29,328 bases of DNA from Euprymna scolopes (lineage: Eukaryota; Mollusca; Cephalopoda; Sepiida; Sepiolidae): contig CM044499.1 in NCBI GenBank assembly GCA_024364805.1, positions 107,784,779 through 107,814,106 on the forward strand, in the 5' to 3' direction. Numbering within the stretch: position 1 is the first letter of the stretch; each line of letters opens with the position of its first letter. Positions 10,516-21,219 of the stretch are shown one piece after another. A model generated the notes under the pieces. The model had not been told where the DNA came from. It was given only the letters and a program-made list of their open reading frames with translations, and searched no databases. Position numbers and translations under genes: made by a program.

Positions 10516-12423
10516 TGAATCTATGTATGTGTGCATTAATGTATAGGGAGAATAATCCCCTAAACTAATGAACTGCCTATTATAAATCTTTGAATATATT
10601 GTACGTAACACGGTCAGTAACATTTGGACATAGTCTTTTTTTTTTAAATAAATATTAACATAAGTACATGATCATTTGAAAACTTAAATATTTATAGACT
10701 GTGACTTCACTTCCCCAAACTAATTTGCAAATATCATCTTTAAGTTACATAAAATATTTAATAGACAAAACAAATGCCCTACATAGAATTTTGAATTATA
10801 TTAAGTAATACACCGTAAAGAAACCTGCACGCCTTCATAAGCATCAATAGTATGCAGGCGTGTCTGATAAGATTTTAAACTATATAACTATTTAACTTAA
10901 GGATTATATACGATGTATTCTTTACAAGGGAGTAATGTGAGCACATTATTATGTTCACTTTCGTATTATCATTTTGTCAAGTACCATCGAAACTGTAAAT
11001 CAAAAAGGAGAGAGAATATTAACACATTATGGAATGAATATTTTACCAGTATACATATATAGAGGTAGAAAATAAGACTGGGCCTGTGTGCTGGTCAAGC
11101 TTCATTGAAGAGTTGTGATACACTCCGCATATGGATAGCTATATAATTTCTCCTTTCTAAGGTGGAACATACTTAGTAATTAATATCACTTGCTACTGCT
11201 ATAGAGCAATACAAAGATATTTGTAAATAAACAAATGGGACACTGTGAAAATACCGGACATGTTTGCTTAAAACATTGTAATATACACACTGTCTAAGTG
11301 GCCTGACAGAAAAAAGCTACTGGCTAGTAAATCGATGGTTCAATTTCGGGCTTAGGGTAGGTGCTACGAGGTGATTTATATAATTTTACATAATTTTTCG
11401 CAATGGCACTTTTATTAATAGTATTCTCAAGGAACTATTGTCCCCTTCGGCTACAATACACTGAATATACCGTTCCAACAGGCTCTATGAAAGTCCTACG
11501 GTGTAAACAAGTAAATGATCTCTGTAACAGCCATTTTCATCGTCCACATTGTTTAATAACAACAGCTTCTAATGGATTTCCTTGTACTTAGGGAATAGTT
11601 AAGTCACAGGAGGCAAGGTTTTAGCAATAGGAAAGATGAGAATCTGCCTTGATGCCCCTTTTGCTCAAATCATCTGTGACAAGGATGCTCCTCTCTGAGC
11701 ACTCTTTTGATCAACTTGCACACATTCCGCATCTTTAATCTTTGCGAATGATTGTGTGTACTAGCATCAAACTCTGCACTTGTCTCTATGGACACCTGCC
11801 GGTCCTTATCCATGAAATTTTTATTTGGCCAATCATTTCTGGTGTTCTAATTCCTTACTTCTCCCATACTTCCTATCACCCCTCACAAACTCCTTGCCGT
11901 TTTTTTTAATCTCTTATGCGACTTAGAAACTAGTGCTACCTTCATGTAAGAGGGTCCAAAAGCAGACTGAGACATTTTTCCAAGTTCAAAACGGAATTTT
12001 ATTGCATATCGTTCTTCTAATGTTCCCCCACGTCCAGATTGCATTTCTGAAATTCATTAGCCGTAACAATCAGGTTTTAATTTCAATTCCTGTTGTAGCT
12101 ATTTATTTGAACCTGAAATCATAAAAAAAAAACTATTCAGTTATCTCATAAAATGTATCGCAATAACATACTGAATTTTCAGGAGTCTACAAAAACTTTA
12201 AATGGCTGTAGAAACTTAGGAAGCTTATTGAAGGCACATGAAGAACTGTTATACAGTGATAAATTCTGCCTGTCGATGACTTATATTCAGGAAGGTATAT
12301 AGTAAGACACTAGAAAAATATTAAAGTGCCGAATAAGATGTCACTATTTTTCTCTGGCGAAATGATATGAAGTAATAAGCGCCTCTCACCTTTTTTTCAC
12401 TTTGTCTTTGTCTTGTGGCCGGT
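10516..12423. other. No recognised gene
   Basis: AT-rich sequence. A hairpin lies at 10828-10862 (CACGCCT paired with AGGCGTG, and an inner GCAT/ATGC). Short frames (11403-11591, 11933-12124) show no features. A weak tRNA-like B-box is discussed under rejected items. Confidence 0.5.

Positions 12424-12464
<41 letters not shown>
12424..12464. repeat. (ACT)n microsatellite
   Basis: About 13 perfect trinucleotide units. Confidence 0.95.
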
Positions 12465-13055
12465 TGACAAAAATAACAATATTTATTATGGTTTAACTAG
12501 GAAGAAACTTCCCTCTTTTATTTCTGCCTTACTTTTTTCTTTCTTAACTAATCAAATCAAAGAACCAAAATATGAATAAAAAGTTCAAAGATGAAGTTGA
12601 TAGGTAGGGAATAAACCGACTAGCTTATTTCGCGTTGGCCTCGAATGCAGCCTCTTAAAACTGGAAATAGAACCACATAAATTGGTGACCACCTCCACGA
12701 TCTTATTTTTTCTCCTCTGTTTACCGCCTCTTTTGCTATTTTTTTAATTTTCTTTTTTTTTCATTTTTGATTTCCGTTATTTATCTTAATGTCTTCTACC
12801 TTCTTCCTTTGCTTTCTAATTGCGTTCATCTCCATTTTGTTAGTTTAATTTCAGCTCAAGTAACACGGTTGATCTGTAGCCTTAAATTCCCGACCAGTCT
12901 TCGTGATTAGATTAGGAAATAGCACAGTACTTTTAGATTTAAGATAAGGGAGTAAGAATACAAGCCATTTTAGTCTCGGATAGTGCTTAGGATATTGTAA
13001 CACCACTCATTACCACACATGGCTAAATTGCTAATAACCAGGTCAAAGACGTGTT
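12465..13055. other. No recognised feature
   Basis: T-rich and pyrimidine-rich around 12700-12790. No gene or known repeat seen. Confidence 0.5.
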
Positions 13056-13372
13056 TGTTTTTTTCTTTTTGTACGAGAGAGTCATCGTTTATCAAAGTCC
13101 AGATATCAATCGAGGATAAGTCGTAATGAGTGAAAACTCCGAGAGTAAAGGAAGAAATTGGGTTGAAATTGATTATTTACCAAAAAAGCTTGGCAAGTAC
13201 TTGTTTACATTGGACCTTGAAACGACAATGTTTTAGTCAGCTAGTATACAGCTCCGTATTCTTAAGATTGGCAGCTTTAGAAACGAAATGTTGCTCATTG
13301 AGTTTTCGTTCAGGTTTAGGTAATATATAGAATTTTAATTATTGGTAGTAGTTGAAGTTAGACGCGTTTGTG
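13056..13372 (-). mobile_element. LINE family B copy 2, 3' end
   Basis: On the minus strand this gives a poly(A) tail (T-rich run 13056-13070), the 3' UTR block 'gataaacgatgac' shared with the copies at 18092 and 23127, and a decayed C-terminus. In the latter, 'gtcgtttcaaggtccaatgtaaacaagtac' (written here as its reverse-complement region, 13190-13230) corresponds to VVFKSNVNKY. Upstream the coding similarity fades near 13372. Confidence 0.72.
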
Positions 13373-14029
13373 CTTCCTATTTTTTCACGGGGATCATTGA
13401 TTTAAGTTAAATCAAGCACTGTCATGAAATTAACTATAGAGCGAAAACTATTTTTGTGAGAAAGAGGATATAAGGAGGTGAAAATCCTCGTATCGCAATA
13501 TTTTGAATACTTTTTTTTTACCTTGTTCAAGGCAGGAAAAGACACTCTTAGCTGTTCCTCACCAGATGTGACAAAAATAATAGAAACTAATTACAGTATT
13601 TTTGGCTAACCTTCGTGAGTTCATCATCTAAATGATCTAAAATTGGTGAATATCGTCTCAATGTCTCCAGACTAAATATTCTATTGGCAACCCCCTGCTA
13701 AGTGTATTGCGTATGAGACTTTATCGAGATAACGTTCAGTGACGCTGTCAGTCTCTCTTTCCTTCAATACTTTAAGAGTCCTGCTTGTTGTAGGTACACG
13801 AATAAGATAATATGTACATAACCAACTCATTCGCTAAGACATCGTGAAATCTACCAAACAGTAAACGCTTTAATTTTAATTGACATACAGTTTCTATATT
13901 TTAATAATTGAAATCGATTCTTACAATAATCAAAGTTTTCAATTTGACCTATATTGGAGGGTTTTGATGATTATAGCCAAATTGGAGAGGCGGTTGCATA
14001 TAAGTAATCAATGATGACTGGGCAATATG
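13373..14029. other. No recognised feature
   Basis: Probably more decayed LINE B sequence at its left edge, then unassigned AT-rich DNA. No gene seen. Confidence 0.45.
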
Positions 14030-14084
14030 TTTTTTTCTTGCAGGGTGCATTTCCATCATCTTGTAACACGCAGTATTTGCCGCT

Positions 14085-14510
14085 TATAAAGGCTCCAAAA
14101 TATCTCCAGTGTCAGATGGCAGGTGAGACAACACCGTGATAATCCTTAATGATGGAATTTGGGTTACTTTTGTTTATTGAAGAGGACAATTCAATGAAAA
14201 CCTGTTCACATAAGACTTGAAAGTCAAAGAGGAAGCAGCCTCGTGGTATTGTATTCCGCTGAGTTGAAGTTCTAAGAAAGAAACGTTGACCATGGAGTTT
14301 GTGTTTTTTAGGCACATACAGATAAGTGCATTTGTGAGCAGCTGTTGTAGAATATTAGTACCTGCTGTTTATATCCTACCTGATGGAAGACTATAAATAG
14401 AAACCTAGTTGAGCAGCTAGTACACAAATAATGATAAAGCAGTGATAGACTCGCTAAGTTTGTTGTATGAGCAAAATGAAGTACGTCGGAGAAGCGAGGT
14501 GCTCCCACAC
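14085..14510 (-). mobile_element. LINE family B copy 3, 3' end
   Basis: The minus strand encodes, in separate frames, SSRFSDVLHFAHTTNLASLSLLYHY-like sequence (about 14425-14500), which equals LSSRLQPLSHRRNVASLCLFYKY of family A. It then gives LHGQRFFLRTST (about 14260-14300), which equals LHGQSFFLRTA of copy 1. The LWNSLP motif is degraded here. The 3' UTR block with 'gagacaacaccgtgataatc' (14126-14145) matches the copy at 18490. A T-run at 14030-14036 may mark the tail. At least one frameshift separates the two coding pieces. Confidence 0.75.
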
Positions 14511-14608
14511 GTTGTTATAATACTTTTTTACTGTCTTGAGAAAATAAAAAATCAGCTACAAAAACTGTTTTTGAATTTTCTCAAGACAAAAAAAGTACTA
14601 GTAACAAC
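14511..14608. repeat. Fold-back element with 35-bp inverted arms
   Basis: The left arm at 14511-14545 (GTTGTTATAATACTTTTTTA...) is the near-perfect reverse complement of the right arm at 14575-14608 (...AAAAAAGTACTAGTAACAAC). The inner halves (TGTCTTGAGAAAAT / ATTTTCTCAAGACA) match exactly and the loop is 29 bases. It directly follows the last recognisable LINE B base on the higher-coordinate side. It resembles a small palindromic MITE. No clear target duplication is seen. Confidence 0.75.
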
Positions 14609-15160
14609 TTCTCATTACATATGATAAGAGTACTGCGTCTTATTTCACCCTAACACAGGTAGATGATTGCGTGAAATATGAAATACTCTTTGGAACCGTA
14701 AAGTGATTTAACGATGCACCAGCGGCGTTGGAAACCAATCTGATATAACAATTACACATCAGGTTAAAGGTTAAGTACAAATCCAGAGGCTTTTAAATGG
14801 TAAGTGCTTTCTTCAGACTATGGCCATTTATTTCAATTAATGCCACGTAGGGATCAGAGCGCTGGTGGTTTAGAGAGCCCATTGACTACTTTTAAACGAA
14901 TTCTTTTCAAATTAAAGGATCTACGATAATTAATAGTTTATATATTCTATGAATTCGGAAGCAGCGCTATTTCATTATTTTCATTATTGTTATTTGCTAT
15001 TTCAAATACTGTAGCGAATTGTTTCCGCAGTCGTAATAATATCCATTTTGCCTTTAAAATTCCCGATAAAATTTTAACAAATATGCAAACACCCAATAAG
15101 TCCCTGGCATGGAAACTAGATAGTGCATCAAGAAATCTCGCTGCGATATTAAAAAAACTA
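14609..15160. other. No recognised feature
   Basis: AT-rich. The 67-codon frame at 14987-15190 has no domain and runs into the tandem duplication that follows. Confidence 0.5.
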
Positions 15161-15161
15161 C

Positions 15162-15235
15162 TTCACCTTCAATATCCGAGAATCATCTAAGTATAAGTTT
15201 CACCTTCAATACTCGAGAATCATCTGAATATAAGT
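15162..15235. repeat. 37-bp tandem duplication
   Basis: ttcaccttcaatatccgaga at 15162 recurs as ttcaccttcaatactcgaga 37 bases later, each followed by atcatct-a-tataagtt. Two copies with three or four differences. Confidence 0.9.
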
Positions 15236-16017
15236 TTACACACGGCATTTATTTAAAATAAGATTCTGTTGAGAAATTTCCAAACAATTTAAAAAATTCT
15301 AAATTCTAAATTGTGAGCGTTGATAAAACAGTTTTCTCATGTGAAAAATGACTCAATTAATACAATAGGCTGAAAAAGTGCTATTCTGGAACAAAAACAA
15401 AGTTAGTATGCTTACATTAAAGGCGGTTGTACAGACACAAATGATGCTGCCAGCTTATGTTGCCGAATTTCAACAGTTGCCGATAATCATGAAAAAAGCA
15501 GTCCACTACCTTGTTTAAGTCTGTTGTAAATTGCAGTATATATAAGAAGGCAGTACAGTCAGTATTTTGCATAATCAATAAGGAACATGTTTTCAAATTG
15601 AGTGCCGCATTTGCTCACAGTTAAATATAACAGCAAGTAACTGACTAAAACATTGTTTGCATTTGGTTTAACACAGCAAAATATGTTTTGCATAAATATG
15701 TGAAAATGAATGAAACCTGGATTTACTACGTTACTTTGTAATTACAGTAATTTGAGTTCATTGAAGCAGGTTAAAGCCATCCAAAAGCAATAAAAGAAAA
15801 TAATAGCACTTTTTTGCTTCAGTATTTTAAGGTGCACAAGATATTCTTTCGCCATTTACCATGCGACAGAAAGACCCATCAGTAATGATTAGTATTTTTT
15901 CAGTATTTGCAAGCATATATTACCAGAAACCAGCCACAAAAAAGAACGCAACTACGAGAAAAATATGCTATGACATTATTCAATCAACTGATCGCACAGT
16001 TTGATAGGTTTCCTAAG
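15236..16017. other. No recognised gene
   Basis: Unassigned sequence. A TATATAAG at about 15539 followed by 'cagtacagtcagt' looks like a core promoter, but no gene or element body follows it that I can identify. Confidence 0.45.
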
Positions 16018-16254
16018 CTTGTATGCTATTTCATTGTCGCCATATTGCTTTTGGACGTAAGAGACTACTATTTGCGATAATAAAATTTTGGCAGCAAGAT
16101 GTTTGCTCAAATTACATTTAGACTTATGCAGGTTAATATAATCAGGAATGCTGAAAACCAAGAGGGAATTCCAAAGTCCAGCAGTCTGAAAGTAATAACA
16201 AGTGTTAAGAGTGGAATGTGTTCCGGCCTCTTCTGAATTTTCTATTGAATACAT
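15976..16254 (-). pseudogene. LINE A copy 3, longest surviving ORF2 C-terminal frame
   Basis: A 92-codon frame that includes FQTAGLWNSLLVFSIPDYIN and LHKSKCNLSKHLAA, equal to FPRTVRLWNSLP and RKFKCNVNRHLA of copy 1. The residues after HLAA are translated 3' UTR, which shows that the original stop codon is lost. The nominal ATG lies inside the domain and is not a real start. Confidence 0.8.
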
Positions 16255-17075
16255 CGGATTTTGATACTGGTCATATTATTCAGGACTATGTCCGTCGAGG
16301 AGGGCACAAGTCCTATGAGCTCATCAGAGCATATTACACTAAAGTAGTCGAAAAAAAACTGGCAGAGGGATATCACATTGCGATAATGGGATAGAAATTC
16401 TAGCATGACAGATAGTCTGGGACCTATAAGATTTGAGGCACTTTTCGACCCTGTCTAAGAGTAAAAAACAAGTGGTAGATTAATTCATCCAATTTAGCAA
16501 CAGTACTCCTTGCATGAGTGCTTTTGGCTTTTGTAAACAAATAGAATCCACTCAAGTATGATTAATTTTAATGCACGGTAGAGGGAATTACGTCTTCTTT
16601 GCAGAAATTTCTTCAGTGTATTTGTTCCAATTCATGTTGTCTGCGAATGTTTACGAAAGAGTTAGAAGTACAAACTTTCGGGTAGCGTCCTATTTCTCAT
16701 GGCAATTAGTGATTGAGAAGGATTTATTGTAGTTGTTAAAGAAAAAAAAGGTTAAATTTTAGTAGCATGAAAGGTTACCATCCATTTACGGCCCTATCCT
16801 AATACAGACTGAACATCGTTCTTTCTGCTCTTGCCTTGGATATGCATGCATTCGTTATTTTCCTCATTTCTTTTATAGAGCGTCATGCCATCAGCAAATG
16901 TACCTAATACGGACATCAATTCTATCAGGGATTTCGTTTATGAATATCAGAGAAAATAAAGGCTAAATGATCGCCCCCCCCCCGAGCACATGTGCATTAA
17001 TATCGTTTTATTAGATTTACAAGTAGATAGGATAATATGAATTGCTTTCAGTTTCACCTTATTTTCTAGATCTTT
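16018..17075 (-). mobile_element. LINE family A copy 3, minus strand
   Basis: About 1 kb of decayed LINE A. Read on the minus strand from high to low coordinates it shows: the palm with FADG at 16887-16898 where the family has YADD; 'cgtaaatggatggtaacctt' (RKWMVTF) near 16790; NNYNKSF near 16720; DNMNWNKY near 16635; NSLYRALK near 16590; ILFVYK and HSCKEYCC near 16530-16570; a SHRRNVASL equivalent near 16380; CSDELIGLVP near 16300; and GLWNSL at 16162-16176. The 3' UTR, matching 16030-16090, ends without a clear poly(A) tail. The B motif is destroyed, in part by a C-run at about 16974-16983. There are several frameshifts and stops. Confidence 0.85.
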
Positions 17076-17463
17076 TCACAGCGAACCCTTAGAAGATAGA
17101 TGTTGATAAAAGAATTTTGCGTTGATGAAAAAATGCTATTGAAATGCAACAACTGACGCCACATACACTCATTGTACAAATGAAAGCATTGACTTTTTAG
17201 AATAGCCTTGCATCAGTGTTACTCAGTTTATGAATTGACTCGAATTTTGCCTAATATTTGATGTTTTATTGATTACATTTGCTACTTGTTTAGTTATATA
17301 TAAAAATATAGAAGGGATCTTACGAGTTAATTGGATTATTCGAACGCCTGTAGTCATGTTGAATGTTATTCGCACAACATATATGGCGATAAAGTCTGAA
17401 CTTTTATGGGAATTTTGGATGAAATCCTTTATTCAAGGGACAAAATACCGTACAGTATCCCAG
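17076..17463. other. No recognised feature; possible farther LINE A remnant at left
   Basis: A possible poorly conserved continuation of LINE A lies at 17076-17230 on the minus strand, but I could not align it with confidence. A plus-strand frame at 17269-17646 (125 codons) runs through the dispersed repeat C and so is not a gene. Confidence 0.45.
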
Positions 17464-17565
17464 GTTGGACAGAAGAATACCCGAATTGGACAAGATACAC
17501 CTGAAGAAGTTTTGAGATTTCATCGATCAAAACGTTGTGTGAATAACATCCAAGTTTTATTCATT
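17464..17565 (+). repeat. Dispersed repeat C, copy 2
   Basis: Shares acaagatacacctgaagaag and the following 'catcga-c-aaacgtt' block with 3881-3950. Just before it, 'ggttggacagaagaataccc' and 'gaattggacaagatacacc' look like two diverged copies of one 20-base unit in tandem. Confidence 0.6.
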
Positions 17566-18091
17566 CAATCAAATGATTGTATAATTGTATTTGCCAACAT
17601 TCAATCTATAAATCTTTCATGTGGAACAAACTGGATTCAAATTTAACACACACTCTTTTTCAGTCCGTACGTAACGGAGACCAACACGTTGCATGCTCAG
17701 TCACAAAGTGGACAAAGAATAGAAAAGAACTGCAACTAGTCTTTTCTTTGTAACAGCGGTTATTTCCTGATTGTTACGGCTGTGATGTTATCCACGTTAT
17801 CCCGAACATTTTCTGTGCCTCTCACGTGACCACGAATGTTATTTCCTTCCGTGTTTCACACCTCCCTTGTAATTAAATTCTTTCTTTTTTTTATTTTCAT
17901 TTTTTTCTTTACTGGTGTCGTCATTTCGAAAGCATATGAAATAGCCGTCCGCGCTATGTTACACGTGTTGTTAGTCAGTTGTACAACGTCATTTTTAACA
18001 TCTCAGAATAACTCTACTCATACAATTAATAAATGGTCATCTGAGCTATTCTGAAATATATAATCCGTATGGTTTCACTTGATTTCTTGGA
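17566..18091. other. No recognised feature
   Basis: Mixed-composition sequence. The 72-codon frame at 17836-18054 is hydrophobic because of a T-rich run and has no family match that I know. Confidence 0.5.
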
Positions 18092-18160
18092 TTTTCTTTT
18101 TTAGTGATGTCATCGTTTATCAAGGCCCAATGAAAAGGGTTAATGAGTGTCGGTTATGAA
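18092..18160 (-). mobile_element. LINE family B copy 4, 3' UTR only
   Basis: T-run at 18097-18102, then 'tcatcgtttatcaaggccca' and 'gggttaatgagtgt', the terminal 3' UTR of family B on the minus strand. Only the last ~60 bases of the element are present. It is followed by a perfect hairpin, AAGTTGGT (18159-18166) with ACCAACTT (18170-18177). Confidence 0.65.
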
Positions 18161-18240
18161 GTTGGTGATACCAACTTTACTGTTGCTTAAATAATGAATG
18201 CAATAACTACATCAATCAGTCCAGGAAGTGCGTTATTATT

Positions 18241-18242
<2 letters not shown>

Positions 18243-18316
<74 letters not shown>
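18243..18316. repeat. (AT)n microsatellite
   Basis: About 37 uninterrupted AT units. Confidence 0.97.
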
Positions 18317-18319
<3 letters not shown>

Positions 18320-18411
18320 ATTGTAGTTGTATTCTGTGCGTCCAAAGAGTGACATATAAATGTAAATTGTTTATTTTATTTTGTCGCAAAAAGGATGCCA
18401 ATTCCCTCATG

Positions 18412-18682
18412 TTTTTTTTTTTACTTGAGTTCAGGGTCAATTAAAACTCTGAGGCCACCCCAGGATAAGAGATAATGAGTATCTTATAGTCGGCGAGACA
18501 ACAGCGTAATAATCGGTAATAATAGAACTTGATTCGTGTTTGATTATATAATAATTATTTACATGGCAGCGAAAACAAGTATTCCTGGTGTATTGTGTAT
18601 CACAGACGCACAGTTCTAGAATAGAGATTTTTCTCATTAAAATTTCGTTTTGTTTTAAGCACTGATAGAGAGTGAGTTGGCA
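18412..18682 (-). mobile_element. LINE family B copy 5, 3' end
   Basis: Poly(A) tail (T-run 18412-18422), 3' UTR with 'cggcgagacaacagcgtaat' at about 18492, and decayed ORF2 end with 'cacagttctagaatag' (the LRTA/SRTA region) and 'cactgatagagagtgagtt'. About 44 bases of the DYNMVVFK region are missing compared with the next copy. Confidence 0.75.
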
Positions 18683-18918
18683 GTCACGGTAATAACAGAA
18701 CTTAAATAGGGTTTGATTATATAACGGGGCGGTTGAAGAAAACCTTATTTATTTACGTTTGATTGAAAATAACCATATTATTGTGAGCTGGGACATATTC
18801 TCACGATATTTTGTTTTATAGACGGGCAGTACTAGAACAGAAAGTATGATCATGGAATACTCGCTTACTTTTAGGCACTGTTAGAGAGTGAGTTATTAGT
18901 TGCTGTAGCAAGATGCGT
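18683..18918 (-). mobile_element. LINE family B copy 6, lacking its tail
   Basis: It starts inside the 3' UTR ('ggtaataacagaacttaaat') directly after the coding part of copy 5 and repeats the same order: 'gggcggttgaagaaaacc', 'gaaaataaccatattattgtgagctggg' (shared in shorter form here; the DYNMVVFK region), 'cagtactagaacag', 'cactgttagagagtgagtt'. Having no tail, it probably arose by tandem duplication with copy 5 rather than by its own insertion. Confidence 0.72.
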
Positions 18919-19548
18919 ACTTTTTGTAAAATCTCCTACTTTTTTTGTTTCTTATAGAAATTTGCTGTTATTTACCTCCACAGTCATCATCTGTTATTGT
19001 GTTAGTTTTCTCAACTCCTGAACTCATACATTTATTTGAAAAACTACTTCTTTAAGGTTTTTCCTATTTTTTTTATATTTTATTTTACGTTCAAGACATC
19101 AATTAAATTACCTTATCTACTTTAGTCATTACAGACTACAACATTCGATAAAAACATAGACGAGATGCATTATTTGCATTCATGTAAAACTGGTTCAATG
19201 AGTACATTTTTAAAGGTCATTGACTTCGTATTATAAACACATCGTTGGCATCGAACTTGTGACCAAGCCTAGTTTTTTTGGGTTTTTTTTTTACATTTAT
19301 ACCTGCTTACTTCTAATTAAATATGTATTGAAGATTATCGATTGTGAATTCGGTTTGATAACAATGTAAAGGGGAATTCATTTTCTTCTGCTGGAACGTT
19401 CTTAATTATTGGGAATGTGTTATCGAATTTTTTTACAATGCAACAATAGAATATATTTATTGCTTCTTTATCATCTCATATCTAAATCAATAATCCCATT
19501 TAAACCTTACAAATCCTATATATCACGAACTTATGAATATATCTGCAT
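18919..19548. other. No recognised feature
   Basis: AT-rich with several T-runs. No gene or repeat family recognised. Confidence 0.5.
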
Positions 19549-19579
<31 letters not shown>

Positions 19580-19771
19580 ATACACACATATATATATATA
19601 CATCTATATATTACACATACCTTTATATATATTATACACATATATATATATATAAAATACACATATATATATAATATATAATACACATACATATATATAT
19701 ATATATATAATACGTATATATATGCATAATACAGATATACATATATATATATAATACATACATACACACAC

Positions 19772-19821
<50 letters not shown>
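19549..19821. repeat. Compound (CA)n/(TA)n simple-repeat block
   Basis: A CA block at 19552-19567 followed by alternating (AT)n and 'atacacata' units, ending in a clean (AT)n at about 19774-19820. The several frames of Y, I, T and H over it are not genes. Confidence 0.95.
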
Positions 19822-19823
<2 letters not shown>

Positions 19824-20264
19824 TACTACTGTGTCGAGAACTGACTTTTGGGGCAAAATAGTTCCTCATTCTTAAGTTACTACTCTCGTTTTCATAGTTC
19901 TTTAATTCTTTTAATTAAAAATTATAAAAGGCTTTACTTTTGGAACAATCCTCGTATAACAAAGCGGGATCTGGTTGCCCATGCACAGCCATCGTCTATG
20001 GCTGGCGAAAGTATATTAAGAATCCTCGTGAAGATGTAGAATGTAGAAAATTAAATTTTGTAGCAAAATGTTCGCTCGTTTTACGATACAGCTCTCGTCT
20101 TAGTAGCTTTTAACTCTTTGTTTTTTTAATAGGAAATAGGAGGCTTTACCTTTAAAACAACGCTCGTGTATTGCGTGATTAGAAACATATTTTTAGATGA
20201 CTGAATTCGTGAAATTTGTCTTTTTCTTTCATAAAAGTTTAATCCCGAAAAAGATATTTAAATA
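19822..20264. other. No recognised feature
   Basis: Two imperfect copies of a 'tactctcgtttt ... aggctttac-ttt-aaacaa' stretch, at about 19880-19950 and 20070-20160, suggest an old tandem duplication of roughly 200 bp. No gene seen. Confidence 0.45.
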
Positions 20265-20390
20265 TGTTATATTTGTTTCATAGATGGGAAGTTCTAGAAC
20301 AGAAAATTAGATCATGGAATAGTCGCTTACTTTCAGGCACTGATAGAGGGTGAGTAGTTTCTGTAGCTAGAGGCGTTTTTCATGAAGGTT
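20265..20390 (-). mobile_element. LINE family B copy 7, coding fragment only
   Basis: Shares 'tagatgggaagttctagaac', 'gatcatggaata-tcgcttac' and 'ggcactgatagagggtgag' with copy 6. On the minus strand it corresponds to the stretch from TFTRNTRLA to SFFLRTA of copy 1, in broken frames. No 3' UTR or tail. Confidence 0.7.
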
Positions 20391-20849
20391 TTATATGTAG
20401 AGAAAATAGAGTGAAGCACAGCCTAATGTACGTATAGTTTGATTCTAAAAGTTTTCGTTCCGACGACAACCCAACTGTCATCTGATATGCCTATGAAACG
20501 TATACTTAAAAAAAAAGAGCAAAAACGACGTCGCAAAATCGAAATTATCCAGGTGGAAATATAACCGAAATTTCGGTAACATTTTCAAAAGACCCAAAAG
20601 AGATATCCACTGAACCGAAAGTAGAACACTTGGCATGGCCTCAATAAATAATCGGCCATTTTAATTTTAGCTTGAAAGATTTACTGTTTGACTTTACTTG
20701 GCAAATGACGACACTTAAACCGCTTCACGGAACGAACACCTACGACGCTTTCGCTTCATTTAAGTATCCAATAATTCCTATTCATAACGCTCTGCTTGGG
20801 TTACTGCGTGCCTGCACATAGTGTTTTACTCTGTCCAAATCACACGCAG

Positions 20850-20850
<1 letters not shown>
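20391..20850. other. No recognised gene; 14-bp perfect palindrome
   Basis: ACCGAAATTTCGGT at 20564-20577 is a perfect 14-bp palindrome. No gene or known repeat is seen around it. Confidence 0.5.

Positions 20851-20884
<34 letters not shown>
20851..20884. repeat. (AT)n microsatellite
   Basis: About 16 AT units. Confidence 0.95.
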
Positions 20885-20887
<3 letters not shown>

Positions 20888-21019
20888 ATTTATAAAATAT
20901 ATATGGCGATTAAGCTACACTGAATATTCTGCGTTTCATCCACTGTAGGATTCGTCAGGCTTATGCGCGAATTCTGTGGTTGCTTCTTGTTTTTATATAT
21001 GTTGAGGATTTCTACTTAG

Positions 21020-21145
21020 CCAATCAGCTTTCTAGTATCAACCGCGCCACTTCCTATCAGCCAATGGGCATGCATTTTATCGAACAAAGGATCTGTTTTT
21101 GAACTAGGTTAGTGGTTTTAGGTAGATCTTTTCCCTATATATACA
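21020..21145 (+). promoter_or_regulatory. Possible promoter-like cluster: two CCAAT boxes and a TATA stretch
   Basis: AGCCAATCAG (CCAAT at 21020-21024) and AGCCAATGGG (CCAAT at 21061-21065) both fit the NF-Y consensus, lie on the same strand and are 41 bp apart. A CTATATATA stretch begins at 21135, but it is also the edge of a TA-rich simple repeat. No gene follows, so chance or an old element's promoter is as likely as a working one. Confidence 0.2.
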
Positions 21146-21218
21146 TACATATTTATATAAATATATATACATATATATATACGTATATATACATATATAT
21201 ATATATATGTATATATCG
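21137..21218. repeat. Degenerate (TA)n/(TATACA)n repeat
   Basis: Interrupted TA-rich simple repeat with CATA and CGTA interruptions. Confidence 0.9.
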
Positions 21219-21219
21219 G

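Noticed and set aside
11299-11347. tRNA-derived SINE promoter (A-box-like 'tggcctgacag', B-box-like 'ggttcaatttc')
   Set aside because: The spacing is acceptable, but the A box is poor, the tRNA fold cannot be drawn and no SINE body or tail follows.
15539-15580. Core promoter or terminal-repeat-like TATATAAG followed by an initiator-like segment
   Set aside because: One TATA word in AT-rich DNA is expected by chance; no element ends or coding remains were found around it.
17269-17646. 125-codon plus-strand open frame
   Set aside because: It runs through dispersed repeat C and has no domain. Its length is not remarkable and the composition is that of the repeat.
19531-19869. 112-codon minus-strand frame rich in Y, I, C and V
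   Set aside because: Translation of a compound simple repeat; the same holds for the frames at 7734-8022 and 10333-10623. At 26780-27067 the minus-strand frame is antisense to a LINE.
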